DNA from: Mucilaginibacter sp. UBA5151
GTDB taxonomy: Bacteria; Bacteroidota; Bacteroidia; Sphingobacteriales; Sphingobacteriaceae
DNA: 10,079 bases
Assembly: GCA_002413785.1 (NCBI GenBank)
Contig: DHXR01000053.1
Coordinates: 1-10,079 of the forward strand
Reading direction: 5' to 3'
The position numbers were made by a program, and so were the translations under genes. Shown here piece after piece: positions 1 through 7,473 of this stretch. Positions within the stretch are counted from its first letter, which is position 1; each line of letters opens with the position of its first letter. A model generated the notes under the pieces. That model searched no databases. It had not been told where the DNA came from and was given only the letters and a program-made list of their open reading frames with translations.

Positions 1-751
1 TAAGCATGGCATGCCACCAGGCTGTAGGTCGTTTTTCCAATATCCGTTCAATACGTACCCGTAATTGATCGGAATCATTTAATAAGCCTTTAATTTTCCT
101 GCCGATAACCCGGCAACACACCAATTGCAAATAGTCGCTTTCGGCAATATCATAAAAATCCATCGTGTCAAAATGCTCCTCATAAATATCACCTGAATTC
201 AAGTCGAAGTACACTTTAATAATGTGTTCTATGTCTGAAATGTCCTTTGTGCGCTCGGGTCTGTCATCATTGGAGATCAGTTTCAGCAGGACTATGCCCT
301 CCATAGTACAAACTTTGACTGCAAAGTTCTCTTCTACCATAATATCATTGACAAACGGATATATCTCCCGAAAGCCTTGCATATTCAGTACGAATGTAGG
401 GTCGGTTAAATTTACATTCCTGTTTGGCCCTTCTATTTCACCAAATGGTAACAGGTCAACCTCAATACCTCCCTTATAAAACAATTTGATAGCCTCTTTT
501 GGATGTGAGGTAAAGTGGCCAGTTGCAATTAATGCTTTTTTTAGTTCGTTGTATTGTCCGTTGTCATTGATCGTAATAGCCAAGTCGACATCCTTTGTTT
601 TCCTGACTGCTTCGGCACCGGCATCCGCTGACAAGTGAATATCCCTGGCCACAGCACCCACCAAGTAATAATCTATCCCAAAATCGGTAAAGATACCCTG
701 CATGTCTTTTAGCATTTTAATAATGCTGGGATGCAATAATAAATTAGTCAA
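1..751 (-). CDS. AbiEii-like nucleotidyltransferase, toxin half of a type IV TA pair (3' end off window)
   Basis: The frame stays open from about 751 to the window edge (250 codons). It shows the DNA polymerase beta-type nucleotidyltransferase signature: a glycine motif YLVGAVARDI (residues ~29-38), the first acidic pair KDVDLAI (D54, D56) and a third acidic residue in EVDLLPF (D99). A later K..ISNDDRPERTKDISDIEH motif fits the C-terminal half seen in AbiEii-like enzymes. In the AbiE family such proteins act as toxins that transfer nucleotides to a target, shown for some members to be tRNA. It lies directly behind an AbiEi-type gene in the same direction, the usual antitoxin-toxin order. The start is uncertain: TTG at 751 overlaps the antitoxin stop and gives an N-terminus starting TNLLLHPSI; the first in-frame ATG is at 715. 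Family assignment is good; cognate toxin activity is inferred. Confidence 0.8.
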   Translation of the reverse strand, partial: MTNLLLHPSIIKMLKDMQGIFTDFGIDYYLVGAVARDIHLSADAGAEAVRKTKDVDLAITINDNGQYNELKKALIATGHFTSHPKEAIKLFYKGGIEVDLLPFGEIEGPNRNVNLTDPTFVLNMQGFREIYPFVNDIMVEENFAVKVCTMEGIVLLKLISNDDRPERTKDISDIEHIIKVYFDLNSGDIYEEHFDTMDFYDIAESDYLQLVCCRVIGRKIKGLLNDSDQLRVRIERILEKRPTAWWHAML

Positions 752-1763
752 GATATTGTATTTTAATGCGATTTGCAGTTTCTTGGTTACGACTGTCAAA
801 ACTCGTTATTAAATCCGCATATACCAATAGTGGGGGCACTGTTGCGCTATTGCCGGTTTCAATTTCGCCATCCGGCCAAAACTGTTGCAATATTTCCACA
901 TTTCCTGTTGGGTCAGCAACGAGTTTTAAACTGTGCATTATTTTTACCCGGTTTTCTGTAATATAAATCGTGAATTTTTCTGGCTGTAGATATTTAGTTA
1001 ATAAAGCCCCGGCATTTTCACCGCCCCATTTAAAACCAATTGGCTCTAAATTTTCCCATGATTTAGCGGCACTTTTGTCAATGAACCTGAAATTGCCGAT
1101 CATTTCTTTCGGGCGCAAGTTTGCCCGATAAGTTTCCGCCCACCGTTCAATGAGCCGGTTTCGGTTTTCTATAAAAACCATTTTGCCGCCTTTATTACTG
1201 CCGTTTTTCAAAAAACCCTCCCTGGTAAGCTCTTCCAATAATCCGCCAATACTGCCCAGCGCGATGCTTGCCTCTTCGGCAATAGCCCTGTAAGAATTAT
1301 TTAATAACTCCGGGAACCTTAAAATTGCAAATAAGAATTTCAGACCTGCTGATTTCCATAATTTCCCCTCTGCGGGTATCCTTATGTCGGTTACTTGCTG
1401 GTCATTAATATAAATAAACATATTCGATGTGCTGATAAAGCAATTACCGGCCGCTTCCAGGTAATTAATGTTTCTTTTTTTAAGCTCCTGTTTAAGCGGC
1501 ATAGGAATATATTGGCTGATCAATAAATTTGGGATGGCATTTTGCTGTTTGGTTATTAAAGAAACGGGAAAGCTATTGCCCCTTAATTCATTCTTTATAT
1601 TGATCCCGAACGTCTCTATCTGTTTATTCAACCTGATTTCAATGAAACCATCAGCACCATTATCAGGTCCGTTATATATAGTAGGACTTTTAATTGTTGC
1701 GCCAGTTATATTGGATAACTTTTCAGTGGCTTTATGTAGGGTTTCCTGCTCTTTCTTGTTCAT
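744..1763 (-). CDS. AbiEi-type antitoxin / transcriptional regulator of a type IV TA system
   Basis: A 339-residue protein without signal peptide or membrane segment. NYLEAAGNCFIS (residues ~100-111) and the C-terminal block PPLLVYADLITSFDSRNQE (~310-328) followed by TANRI are what I recognise from the AbiEi_2-like regulator family. A winged-helix candidate covers ~138-200: helix LKFLFAIL, helix SYRAIAEEAS, recognition helix IGGLLEELTREGFL, then a basic strand KGGKMVF. In characterised AbiE systems the antitoxin represses its own operon by binding inverted repeats in the promoter. Here two matched palindromes lie just upstream, one directly over the expected transcription start. ATG at 1763 is the first in-frame start downstream of the promoter. 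The stop overlaps the possible TTG start of the nucleotidyltransferase, suggesting translational coupling. Base composition is AT-rich, unlike the CHAT operon. The antitoxin role is inferred from family and position. Confidence 0.82.
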   Translation of the reverse strand: MNKKEQETLHKATEKLSNITGATIKSPTIYNGPDNGADGFIEIRLNKQIETFGINIKNELRGNSFPVSLITKQQNAIPNLLISQYIPMPLKQELKKRNINYLEAAGNCFISTSNMFIYINDQQVTDIRIPAEGKLWKSAGLKFLFAILRFPELLNNSYRAIAEEASIALGSIGGLLEELTREGFLKNGSNKGGKMVFIENRNRLIERWAETYRANLRPKEMIGNFRFIDKSAAKSWENLEPIGFKWGGENAGALLTKYLQPEKFTIYITENRVKIMHSLKLVADPTGNVEILQQFWPDGEIETGNSATVPPLLVYADLITSFDSRNQETANRIKIQYLD

Positions 1764-1774
1764 TTATTTAATAG

Positions 1775-1791
1775 GTTCATGTTACATGAAC
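1775..1791. promoter_or_regulatory. Palindromic operator 1 of the AbiE-like operon
   Basis: GTTCATGTTACATGAAC is a perfect 7-bp inverted repeat around TTA. It sits 12 bp upstream of the antitoxin ATG and just downstream of the minus-strand TATATTTG box, where transcription should begin. A protein bound here would block initiation. It is the likely autoregulatory site of the AbiEi-type protein. Confidence 0.65.
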
Positions 1792-1794
1792 ATT

Positions 1795-1802
1795 CAAATA
1801 TA
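1795..1802 (-). promoter_or_regulatory. -7 box of the AbiE-like operon promoter
   Basis: The minus strand reads TATATTTG here, a full match to the Bacteroidota -7 consensus TAnnTTTG. The expected -33 TTTG is only weakly matched: TTAG lies 20 bp further upstream. The antitoxin start codon is about 30 bp downstream, giving a short leader. Two single half-sites, TGAAC at 1804-1808 and GTTCA at 1842-1846, also lie between the two palindromes. Confidence 0.5.
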
Positions 1803-1858
1803 GTGAACATAAATATGATTTCCTAATTATTTTACTAAAATGTTCAAAATAAATAAAT

Positions 1859-1875
1859 GTTCATATTTCATGAAC
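1859..1875. promoter_or_regulatory. Palindromic operator 2 of the AbiE-like operon
   Basis: GTTCATATTTCATGAAC has the same outer arms, GTTCAT and ATGAAC, and the same 17-bp length as the operator at 1775. Start-to-start distance is 84 bp, about eight turns of B-DNA, so two bound dimers would face the same side and could loop the promoter between them. Confidence 0.6.
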
Positions 1876-1897
1876 GGTCTTAACTTCAAAACGCAAA

Positions 1898-2032
1898 TTA
1901 TAGTTTTTCTGCCAATCGTATTCTAAGATTTTGCATATCCTCCTTCAATTTCCTTTCTATAACCTTTGCATAAATCTGAGTAGTTGTAATTTTTGTATGC
2001 CCTAAAATTTTGCTTATTGTTTCAATGGGAAT
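1898..2032 (-). pseudogene. C-terminal remnant of a tyrosine recombinase (integrase)
   Basis: The minus strand encodes the end of an integrase, read as IPIETISKILGHTKITTT, then QIYAKVIERKL and on to a TAA stop at 1898. It keeps the catalytic His of GHTK and the nucleophile Tyr of QIYAKV, but nothing of the rest of the enzyme. By hand alignment it matches 7947-8081, the end of the integrase elsewhere in this window, at 121 of 135 bases, and the match collapses at 2033. A few codons further upstream (reading LHFALNS) might be decayed HxxR-region sequence, but this is weak. The differences are spread evenly, so this is the tail of a related integrase rather than a fresh copy. It probably marks the end of an older neighbouring element. 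Confidence 0.88.
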
Positions 2033-2112
2033 GGATATTCCGGGAGGCTTGACCAGGCTATTCAGTGCGAAATGTAAACCGGCCGGAAAACCCGATTACT
2101 GCCAAAATAAAT

Positions 2113-2144
2113 TTTGATATTTCAAAATAAAAACAATACTTTAG
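2113..2144 (+). promoter_or_regulatory. Bacteroidota-type promoter of the CHAT operon
   Basis: TTTG at 2113-2116, a 20-bp spacer, then TACTTTAG at 2137-2144 (one mismatch to TAnnTTTG). Transcription would begin near 2150, leaving a leader of roughly 15 bases before the ATG at 2166. The promoter lies inside the segment that begins where the integrase remnant ends, so it travels with the operon. No operator-like repeat is apparent. Confidence 0.6.
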
Positions 2145-2165
2145 AGCTGCCTGAATTCTAGCGTG

Positions 2166-5159
2166 ATGAACAAAGCAGACATAAACAAATGGGTTAAAAT
2201 AAAATTCACCCGACGAGGAGAAAGCCTGTTCGTTCTTTATGAAGATGGCCACGGCAAAAAAGTGTCGCGTGTCGGGCCGGATTTCCGTAAAGTCGCGTTT
2301 GACAGCAAAACCACACTCATTATCCCCGTTGAAGTAGACACCTGCCTCGCAAAAATGCTGGATGCCGCGCCGATGGAGCGGGCGACTGCCCGGGGGACCG
2401 CAGATGTTCCGCTGGCGATATTCGTTGATACCGGCCGCAAGCGGGATGTAGAAAATTTACTTTTCCCGGAAGCCTCCGCCAGCGAGTTCCAGCTTGTGCA
2501 GGAAATATTTGGTGGAATTTTAAAAGGAAAAATCTACCAACTGGCTTATCATGTGGGCATCGCCCCGAAGCGGCCATTCACCTTTCCATTCCGGATTTGC
2601 GTTTCCGGGACGATGCACGAGGATATTTACAGCAGGTTTAACCAATGGCGGTGGTACACAGAAAGCCGCCATGTGCAGGAATATGGCATTCAGTTAACCA
2701 GTACCGAAAATATCAGCCGCAATGCTGTCAGGAAGCTGGATATCCTCATCGCTTCACCGGGGGGCGATCTGCCCGGAAAGTATGAGGCTGTAAAATTCCC
2801 AGCCCTGATCATTTTAGTTGGCAGCACAAAAGATACCCAACGATCAAGGTTAGTCAAGCCCGCCACCTCCGTCATTGTGCTGAATACCATTGCGCCAGAA
2901 ACCACCTATTCCTTTTTGAAGGACTTGCTTTATAGTATTATACACGACTTGTCCGTTCCTGAAGCTTTTAAATTTGCATTAGATCAAAACGAAGGGCCGG
3001 AAGTGCGCAATGCCGTTCTTTTCAGTTCGCCGCCTGCAGGCCACTCGGTCCGTATTTCTGACGGTCTGGACGCGTTTAAAACAATCGTTAACCGGTCATC
3101 AAAAAGCATGAACCCCGGTGATTATGAGCAATTTGCAAAAAGATTGGGAGCAGATACAGGGCAACGTCTGATGGACGCTTTTTCAGGCAGCCGTAACTTA
3201 TCAGATTACTTCCACGGTGTGCAGCGCTACACTAATAATTTCTTGCAGGAATCTACCGGTCTGGCGCCCATAGCACGTGACATGCATCATTTCCATAGCG
3301 AGAAAAAACCGCTCATCAAAGAAATCAACGGCAGACTTACAAGACTTGTGCGTGACCCCGACATTTTTCACGAATTACGGAAAGAACAGCGAAGGGTTGT
3401 CGACGCTACCCTGGATGAACTGAACTCTTTTTTGCAATATGGGGCCAAGGACGTTAATTCTCCGCTGATGCCAGGAGAAAAGTACAAACTGAACATCACC
3501 ATCGGGCAGCGGTCCTGGGGAAGCCTGATGGTCGGCGACATTCAGCCGATCGACCCCCTTCTGCCCGATCCCGAAAATGAAACAGGGCATCAATTGGATA
3601 TCGTGGTCTTTCCAAAAGACTTCAAGCTTAATTCTCCGGCGATCGTTATCGTGACCCTTCCACTGGCGGGCGCGTCCGATACGGCTTCCTTTCTGCTCGA
3701 AGCCCCCTTAAACACCGGTACTGCACAGTTGCGCTTTGCGATTTTTCTTGGCAATAACCTCCTGCAGGCTTTTATTTTAGAAGGCACCATCGAAGAACAC
3801 TATGGATACGGCGCCATCCAACGGATCACTGTCAAAATGGACCTGTCCAATTCCTTGAAGTTTACCAACCTGGATGCTATTGGTCCGCGCGATCTGTATC
3901 TTGGGCTGAATTCCGGGTCGGACGGGACCCACTCGCTATTTATAAAAGACGACGCGGTTGCCAACGAGATCCACGGCCTTGACCAGCAGGTGCTCAAAGA
4001 CGCGCAAGACACCTTTGCCGGTTTGCTTGAGGCCGCTTATTTTGACCGCAATGATAGGCAACGCTTCCCCGCTTTAGCTCCGGTCGGCGTTGATCACGAG
4101 CCGTTTTTTGAAGTTGTAAGAGGACTATCCGTTGCAGGTAGAAAATATTATTCGAAGGTATTTCAGGACAGCGGAAAGGAGTTCCAGGTAAAACTCGCCG
4201 GGATAAAAAAATCAAAGGACTTGAGCTTCCAGATCGCCCGGCACGAAGTGAACTACGCCTTTCCCTGGCAGATGATGTACGACTACAGCATTCCGCCGAA
4301 CATTGCCGGAGGCCTGTCTTACCCGGTCTGCATGGGGGCCGCGCTGGAACTTGAGCCTGAACAGCGCATGCGCTTTGCATGCAACGAAGGCCAAGGGTGC
4401 CCCCACAATCCCGGTTTGTATACGTATTGCATCGAAGGCTTTTGGGGCGTCCGGCACCAGATGGAACAACTGCTGACCGCAGAGAGAGGGGAAGATACTG
4501 TGACCGTCATAAAAACCGGCGCAAACAGCATTGTTTATTCAAACAATTTAACAGATGGGCCAAGCAAACAATTAAGCGCAACATTAGCAGCCTATAACCC
4601 CCTGCTTGTCCGGCACGATAGCGACCTGATGAACATCCTTTGGAACGAGCAATCCCGGCCCGCCACTCTGGTCGTATTCGGGCATATGCAGACCGATATC
4701 ATTACGGGGGAACCCGCCGAACCCCGGATATTGACCTTCCAAAAAGATACCTGGCCAAACCCTGCAATACCGCTGCCGCCGGACAAATGGCTGTCGCACT
4801 GGCTGCTTGACAATAAGATCACCAACGACCTTTTCTGGAACGGTAACCCGCTTCCCCTGGTGCTGCTGGTTACCTGTTATAATTCGACCATGAAGATCGG
4901 TTCGCTAAATTCGATTATTAAGGATTTTCATACCGCGGGGGCCGCAGCAATAGTCGGCACCGAATGCGATATCGTGTCCGACCTCGGCGCCCTGTTTATC
5001 GAAGAATTGCTCGAATCCCTTTACAACGAAAAAATCAGCCTGGCACAAGCTATTCAAAATTTTAACAAGAAACGATTTCTTTCCTATAACCCTTTGGCCT
5101 TCGTCTTTACCTGCTTTGGTAACGGCGACCTTAAAATTGAAACCAATGACCACAATTAA
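2166..5159 (+). CDS. CHAT-domain (caspase-like) cysteine protease with an additional degenerate CHAT-like N-terminal domain
   Basis: About 997 residues, cytoplasmic by appearance (no signal peptide or membrane segment). The C-terminal part (~590-997) reads as a CHAT domain: FPWQMMYDY matches the family's 'PWE-LYD' strand; catalytic His is H840 in VVFGHMQTD; catalytic Cys is C904 in LLVTCYNS; then GAAAIVGTECDIVSDLGALF and the closing SLAQAIQ helix and NPLAFVFTCFGNGDL strand. A Cys/His cluster (C739, C745, H747, C755) precedes it. A beta-rich block occupies ~425-560. Residues ~130-305 resemble a second CHAT fold without the catalytic pair (SPGGD and ILVGST in the His and Cys places). CHAT proteins are caspase-like proteases used in bacterial conflict systems. 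ATG at 2166 is chosen over GTG at 2163. It forms an operon with the overlapping membrane-protein gene, its likely substrate or partner. The target is unknown. Confidence 0.85.
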   Translation: MNKADINKWVKIKFTRRGESLFVLYEDGHGKKVSRVGPDFRKVAFDSKTTLIIPVEVDTCLAKMLDAAPMERATARGTADVPLAIFVDTGRKRDVENLLFPEASASEFQLVQEIFGGILKGKIYQLAYHVGIAPKRPFTFPFRICVSGTMHEDIYSRFNQWRWYTESRHVQEYGIQLTSTENISRNAVRKLDILIASPGGDLPGKYEAVKFPALIILVGSTKDTQRSRLVKPATSVIVLNTIAPETTYSFLKDLLYSIIHDLSVPEAFKFALDQNEGPEVRNAVLFSSPPAGHSVRISDGLDAFKTIVNRSSKSMNPGDYEQFAKRLGADTGQRLMDAFSGSRNLSDYFHGVQRYTNNFLQESTGLAPIARDMHHFHSEKKPLIKEINGRLTRLVRDPDIFHELRKEQRRVVDATLDELNSFLQYGAKDVNSPLMPGEKYKLNITIGQRSWGSLMVGDIQPIDPLLPDPENETGHQLDIVVFPKDFKLNSPAIVIVTLPLAGASDTASFLLEAPLNTGTAQLRFAIFLGNNLLQAFILEGTIEEHYGYGAIQRITVKMDLSNSLKFTNLDAIGPRDLYLGLNSGSDGTHSLFIKDDAVANEIHGLDQQVLKDAQDTFAGLLEAAYFDRNDRQRFPALAPVGVDHEPFFEVVRGLSVAGRKYYSKVFQDSGKEFQVKLAGIKKSKDLSFQIARHEVNYAFPWQMMYDYSIPPNIAGGLSYPVCMGAALELEPEQRMRFACNEGQGCPHNPGLYTYCIEGFWGVRHQMEQLLTAERGEDTVTVIKTGANSIVYSNNLTDGPSKQLSATLAAYNPLLVRHDSDLMNILWNEQSRPATLVVFGHMQTDIITGEPAEPRILTFQKDTWPNPAIPLPPDKWLSHWLLDNKITNDLFWNGNPLPLVLLVTCYNSTMKIGSLNSIIKDFHTAGAAAIVGTECDIVSDLGALFIEELLESLYNEKISLAQAIQNFNKKRFLSYNPLAFVFTCFGNGDLKIETNDHN

Positions 5160-7179
5160 GACCTTTGCCAGTGCGATCTTATTGTTTGCGCTGGCCATTA
5201 CCAGTTCCAAAGCACAAACCGTCAGCGTTTCCGGAACCGCCAATTATGACATCAATACGACCGTCGCCGTCTATACGATATCTGTTCCGTTGAAACTCGA
5301 CGCTGTCAAGTTTTCAGAGTTCAAATTAACAGGAAACAAACCCTTTTCGATCCGAAACGGGAATAGTTCGGATCAGCGCTTCTTCGATGGGGTAACAGTT
5401 ACTGCTATCGATGGGCCGCCGCACCTGCAACTTATCGTTCACCCGGAGTTGCTGGATGAACAAGGAACATACGAATTGAACGTCGCCTACACAATTACAG
5501 CAACCGGGAAATCCGCAGTAATACCTTTTACCCTGACCCGGCAGAGCGCCGTGCTGACAGCCCCTACAGTGATGATTACAGAAACCGGGTGCGACCTGGT
5601 CAGTGACCAATTGCTATTAAAGGAAGCCAGCGGCAAAGCAGGTGTGCAGCTCACAGACTTGCCTGTGCCCGCCGTGCCGGGCATCAAAAGCGGCAAACTC
5701 ATTACGTTTGGCAAAACTGCGATAAGCATTCCTGCAGCAGGCCAGCAACCCGTACCATTCCACATAGACTCCATAGCCTTCAAAGAATTACCGCTCGGAA
5801 AAACAACTGCCACCATGCTGATCGCCTCCAAAACGCTTGCAGCGCCATTGACCGTTCAATTTGAAATATGGAACAAAAGAAGTAAATGGTGGATCGTTGT
5901 GATTGTACTGGCGGGATTGCTCGTTGGTTTTTTAGTCAAACATTTCCTGAAAGACAAACGCGACTATAACCAGGCCAGGTTAAATGCGCTGGATGAAATA
6001 CGGGATATCACCACCTATACGATTAGTGTGCAGGATCCGGGTTTTCAGGCGAGCGTAAAAATCATAATCGGAGACCTGCAAATGGCTATCGACCAGCCAA
6101 ACGGGTTCAGCACAAGTTCTTCGGCAACAGCACTCAACACGGCTACTACCGCCGCTACGACTGCTTATAATAATTTGAAAACCACATTTGAGACCTCGCT
6201 CCAGATAGGTATAAACAATTTTCAAACCCTGTCGGGCCAACTTTACGACATTGGTTATGAAAAGCCAGTACGTGACCGGCTCACTACCGCCATTGCCACC
6301 CTCCAACTGGCGAAACACGAACTGGACGTGTATAACCCGACACAAGCTAACGTGCTGCTCGCCCAGGCCACCGCCCAGGCTACCGCCGGGCTTACCTCCT
6401 ATCTAAGTTACGCCGCTACGATGCTCGCCTTTTTTACCACGCAGACAAATTATTACCCTGCGCCGCCGCCCTGGCCGGCGACATGGACCAATATACAAAC
6501 GCAAATCACACCTATCCAGACCGATATGACCGCCATTAGTCCTGTCGGCACACCCATCCAAACCATGCTGACACTCGTCAACCAGGTACAGCAGGCATGG
6601 AAAAATCTGGTCGCCTACATCGCCCAGCAGGTACTGCAAGATTACCAGAACGCCAGCCCGACCGCCGCTGCCGATCCGAACTTTACAAGCGCCTTCAACA
6701 GCTGGCTGTCCGCCCTCACCGATATCGTTAACAACGCACAACTCTCCAATGCGGCCTCATTTTACTGGAATGCCGTATTATTGACCCAATTAAACAATAC
6801 ATGGGTAAATTTAACCGCGCCTGCTCTGGCAACGCGTATGGGAAATATTGGCAATCGGACCATAACGCCTGCCTGGAATCCCATCGCTAAACTGATGGCG
6901 CAACCCGTGGCTACCAAACCGGTCTTCCAGTTCAACAACCGGCAACTCGACACGATCAGCAAATCCTACCAGGTCATCCTCAAAGATTACTGGTACTATA
7001 CCTTTCTGCAAAGCGGCTTGCTGGCTATCCTGATCTGCCTGGGCGCACTGATGACCTATGGGAAGAATTTCATCGGCACATCTGACGACCTCATCAGCCT
7101 GTTCTTTTTTGCATTTTCGCTTGACCTGACCGTCGACAGTATAGCCCAGTTTAAGGCTAAACCGACGGGCGGAAGTTAA
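5146..7179 (+). CDS. Exported multi-segment membrane protein, candidate partner/effector of the CHAT protease
   Basis: About 677 residues; not a family I recognise. ATG at 5146 gives a clean signal peptide (MTTIKTFASAILLFALAITSSKAQ split around KAQ, ~24 residues); ATG at 5116 would prepend ten residues. Residues ~25-245 are beta-rich and should be periplasmic. A first membrane helix WWIVVIVLAGLLVGFLV (~248-265) is followed by basic KHFLKDKRD, so the next ~340 residues (~270-615) should be cytoplasmic. They are Ala/Thr/Gln/Asn-rich and predicted helical. A second hydrophobic segment (SGLLAILICLGALMTYG, ~624-640) and a third (LISLFFFAFSLDLTV, ~650-664) close the protein. The gene starts 14 bp before the protease stop, so the two are translationally coupled. 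The arrangement fits a membrane sensor or pore/effector controlled by proteolysis, which is inference. Its stop overlaps the stop of the opposing gene. Confidence 0.85.
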   Translation: MTTIKTFASAILLFALAITSSKAQTVSVSGTANYDINTTVAVYTISVPLKLDAVKFSEFKLTGNKPFSIRNGNSSDQRFFDGVTVTAIDGPPHLQLIVHPELLDEQGTYELNVAYTITATGKSAVIPFTLTRQSAVLTAPTVMITETGCDLVSDQLLLKEASGKAGVQLTDLPVPAVPGIKSGKLITFGKTAISIPAAGQQPVPFHIDSIAFKELPLGKTTATMLIASKTLAAPLTVQFEIWNKRSKWWIVVIVLAGLLVGFLVKHFLKDKRDYNQARLNALDEIRDITTYTISVQDPGFQASVKIIIGDLQMAIDQPNGFSTSSSATALNTATTAATTAYNNLKTTFETSLQIGINNFQTLSGQLYDIGYEKPVRDRLTTAIATLQLAKHELDVYNPTQANVLLAQATAQATAGLTSYLSYAATMLAFFTTQTNYYPAPPPWPATWTNIQTQITPIQTDMTAISPVGTPIQTMLTLVNQVQQAWKNLVAYIAQQVLQDYQNASPTAAADPNFTSAFNSWLSALTDIVNNAQLSNAASFYWNAVLLTQLNNTWVNLTAPALATRMGNIGNRTITPAWNPIAKLMAQPVATKPVFQFNNRQLDTISKSYQVILKDYWYYTFLQSGLLAILICLGALMTYGKNFIGTSDDLISLFFFAFSLDLTVDSIAQFKAKPTGGS

Positions 7180-7454
7180 GTAAGGGAAATGCCAAGCGCG
7201 GCAGCCGTTTTTGCCCCAACTTCGCCGTCGGGGGTCGAGCCCTTTGCGTTCTGAAAAGCGATCACAGCACTCAGTGTATCAAGACCAAATGTACTGTCCA
7301 CCCCGTTTGTGCTAAAACCAGCATCGGTCAGGGCCTGCTGTATCACGCCTATTTTTGGCGAACTAATCATAGGACTGGCATAACGATAGATCGCGCCGGC
7401 GGGTAAGTTCAGCGTAACCACTACAAGGGCGCTATAAGTAACCCTCGGAACCAA
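7176..7454 (-). pseudogene. Peptidoglycan-binding domain, detached C-terminal part of the cell-wall hydrolase gene
   Basis: The frame encodes a PG_binding_1-type domain: IGVIQQALTDAGF, then TNGVDSTFGLDTLSAVIAFQ and DGEVGAKTAAALGI, preceded by a ~30-residue hydrophobic-rich linker. The only starts are weak (TTG at 7454). Reading upstream in the same frame gives a TAA at 7461-7463, before it RRWD, which joins naturally onto the GYIKP end of the hydrolase if one extra T near 7475 is removed. One frameshift and one nonsense change therefore separate it from the catalytic domain. Such domains anchor enzymes to peptidoglycan. The stop overlaps the membrane-protein stop tail to tail (TAA on each strand at 7176-7179). 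It may still be made as a separate small protein, but decay is the simpler reading. Confidence 0.72.
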
Positions 7455-7473
7455 TATCCCTTAGTCCCATCGC

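Noticed and set aside
2058..2252. Minus-strand 64-codon frame over the CHAT promoter and start
   Set aside because: It overlaps the promoter and the start of a clearly real gene, shows no domain, and its composition looks like antisense of coding sequence.
3994..4531. Several overlapping minus-strand frames inside the CHAT gene
   Set aside because: They are shadows of the GC-rich plus-strand gene; the translations are rich in Arg, Ser and Pro and show no motif.
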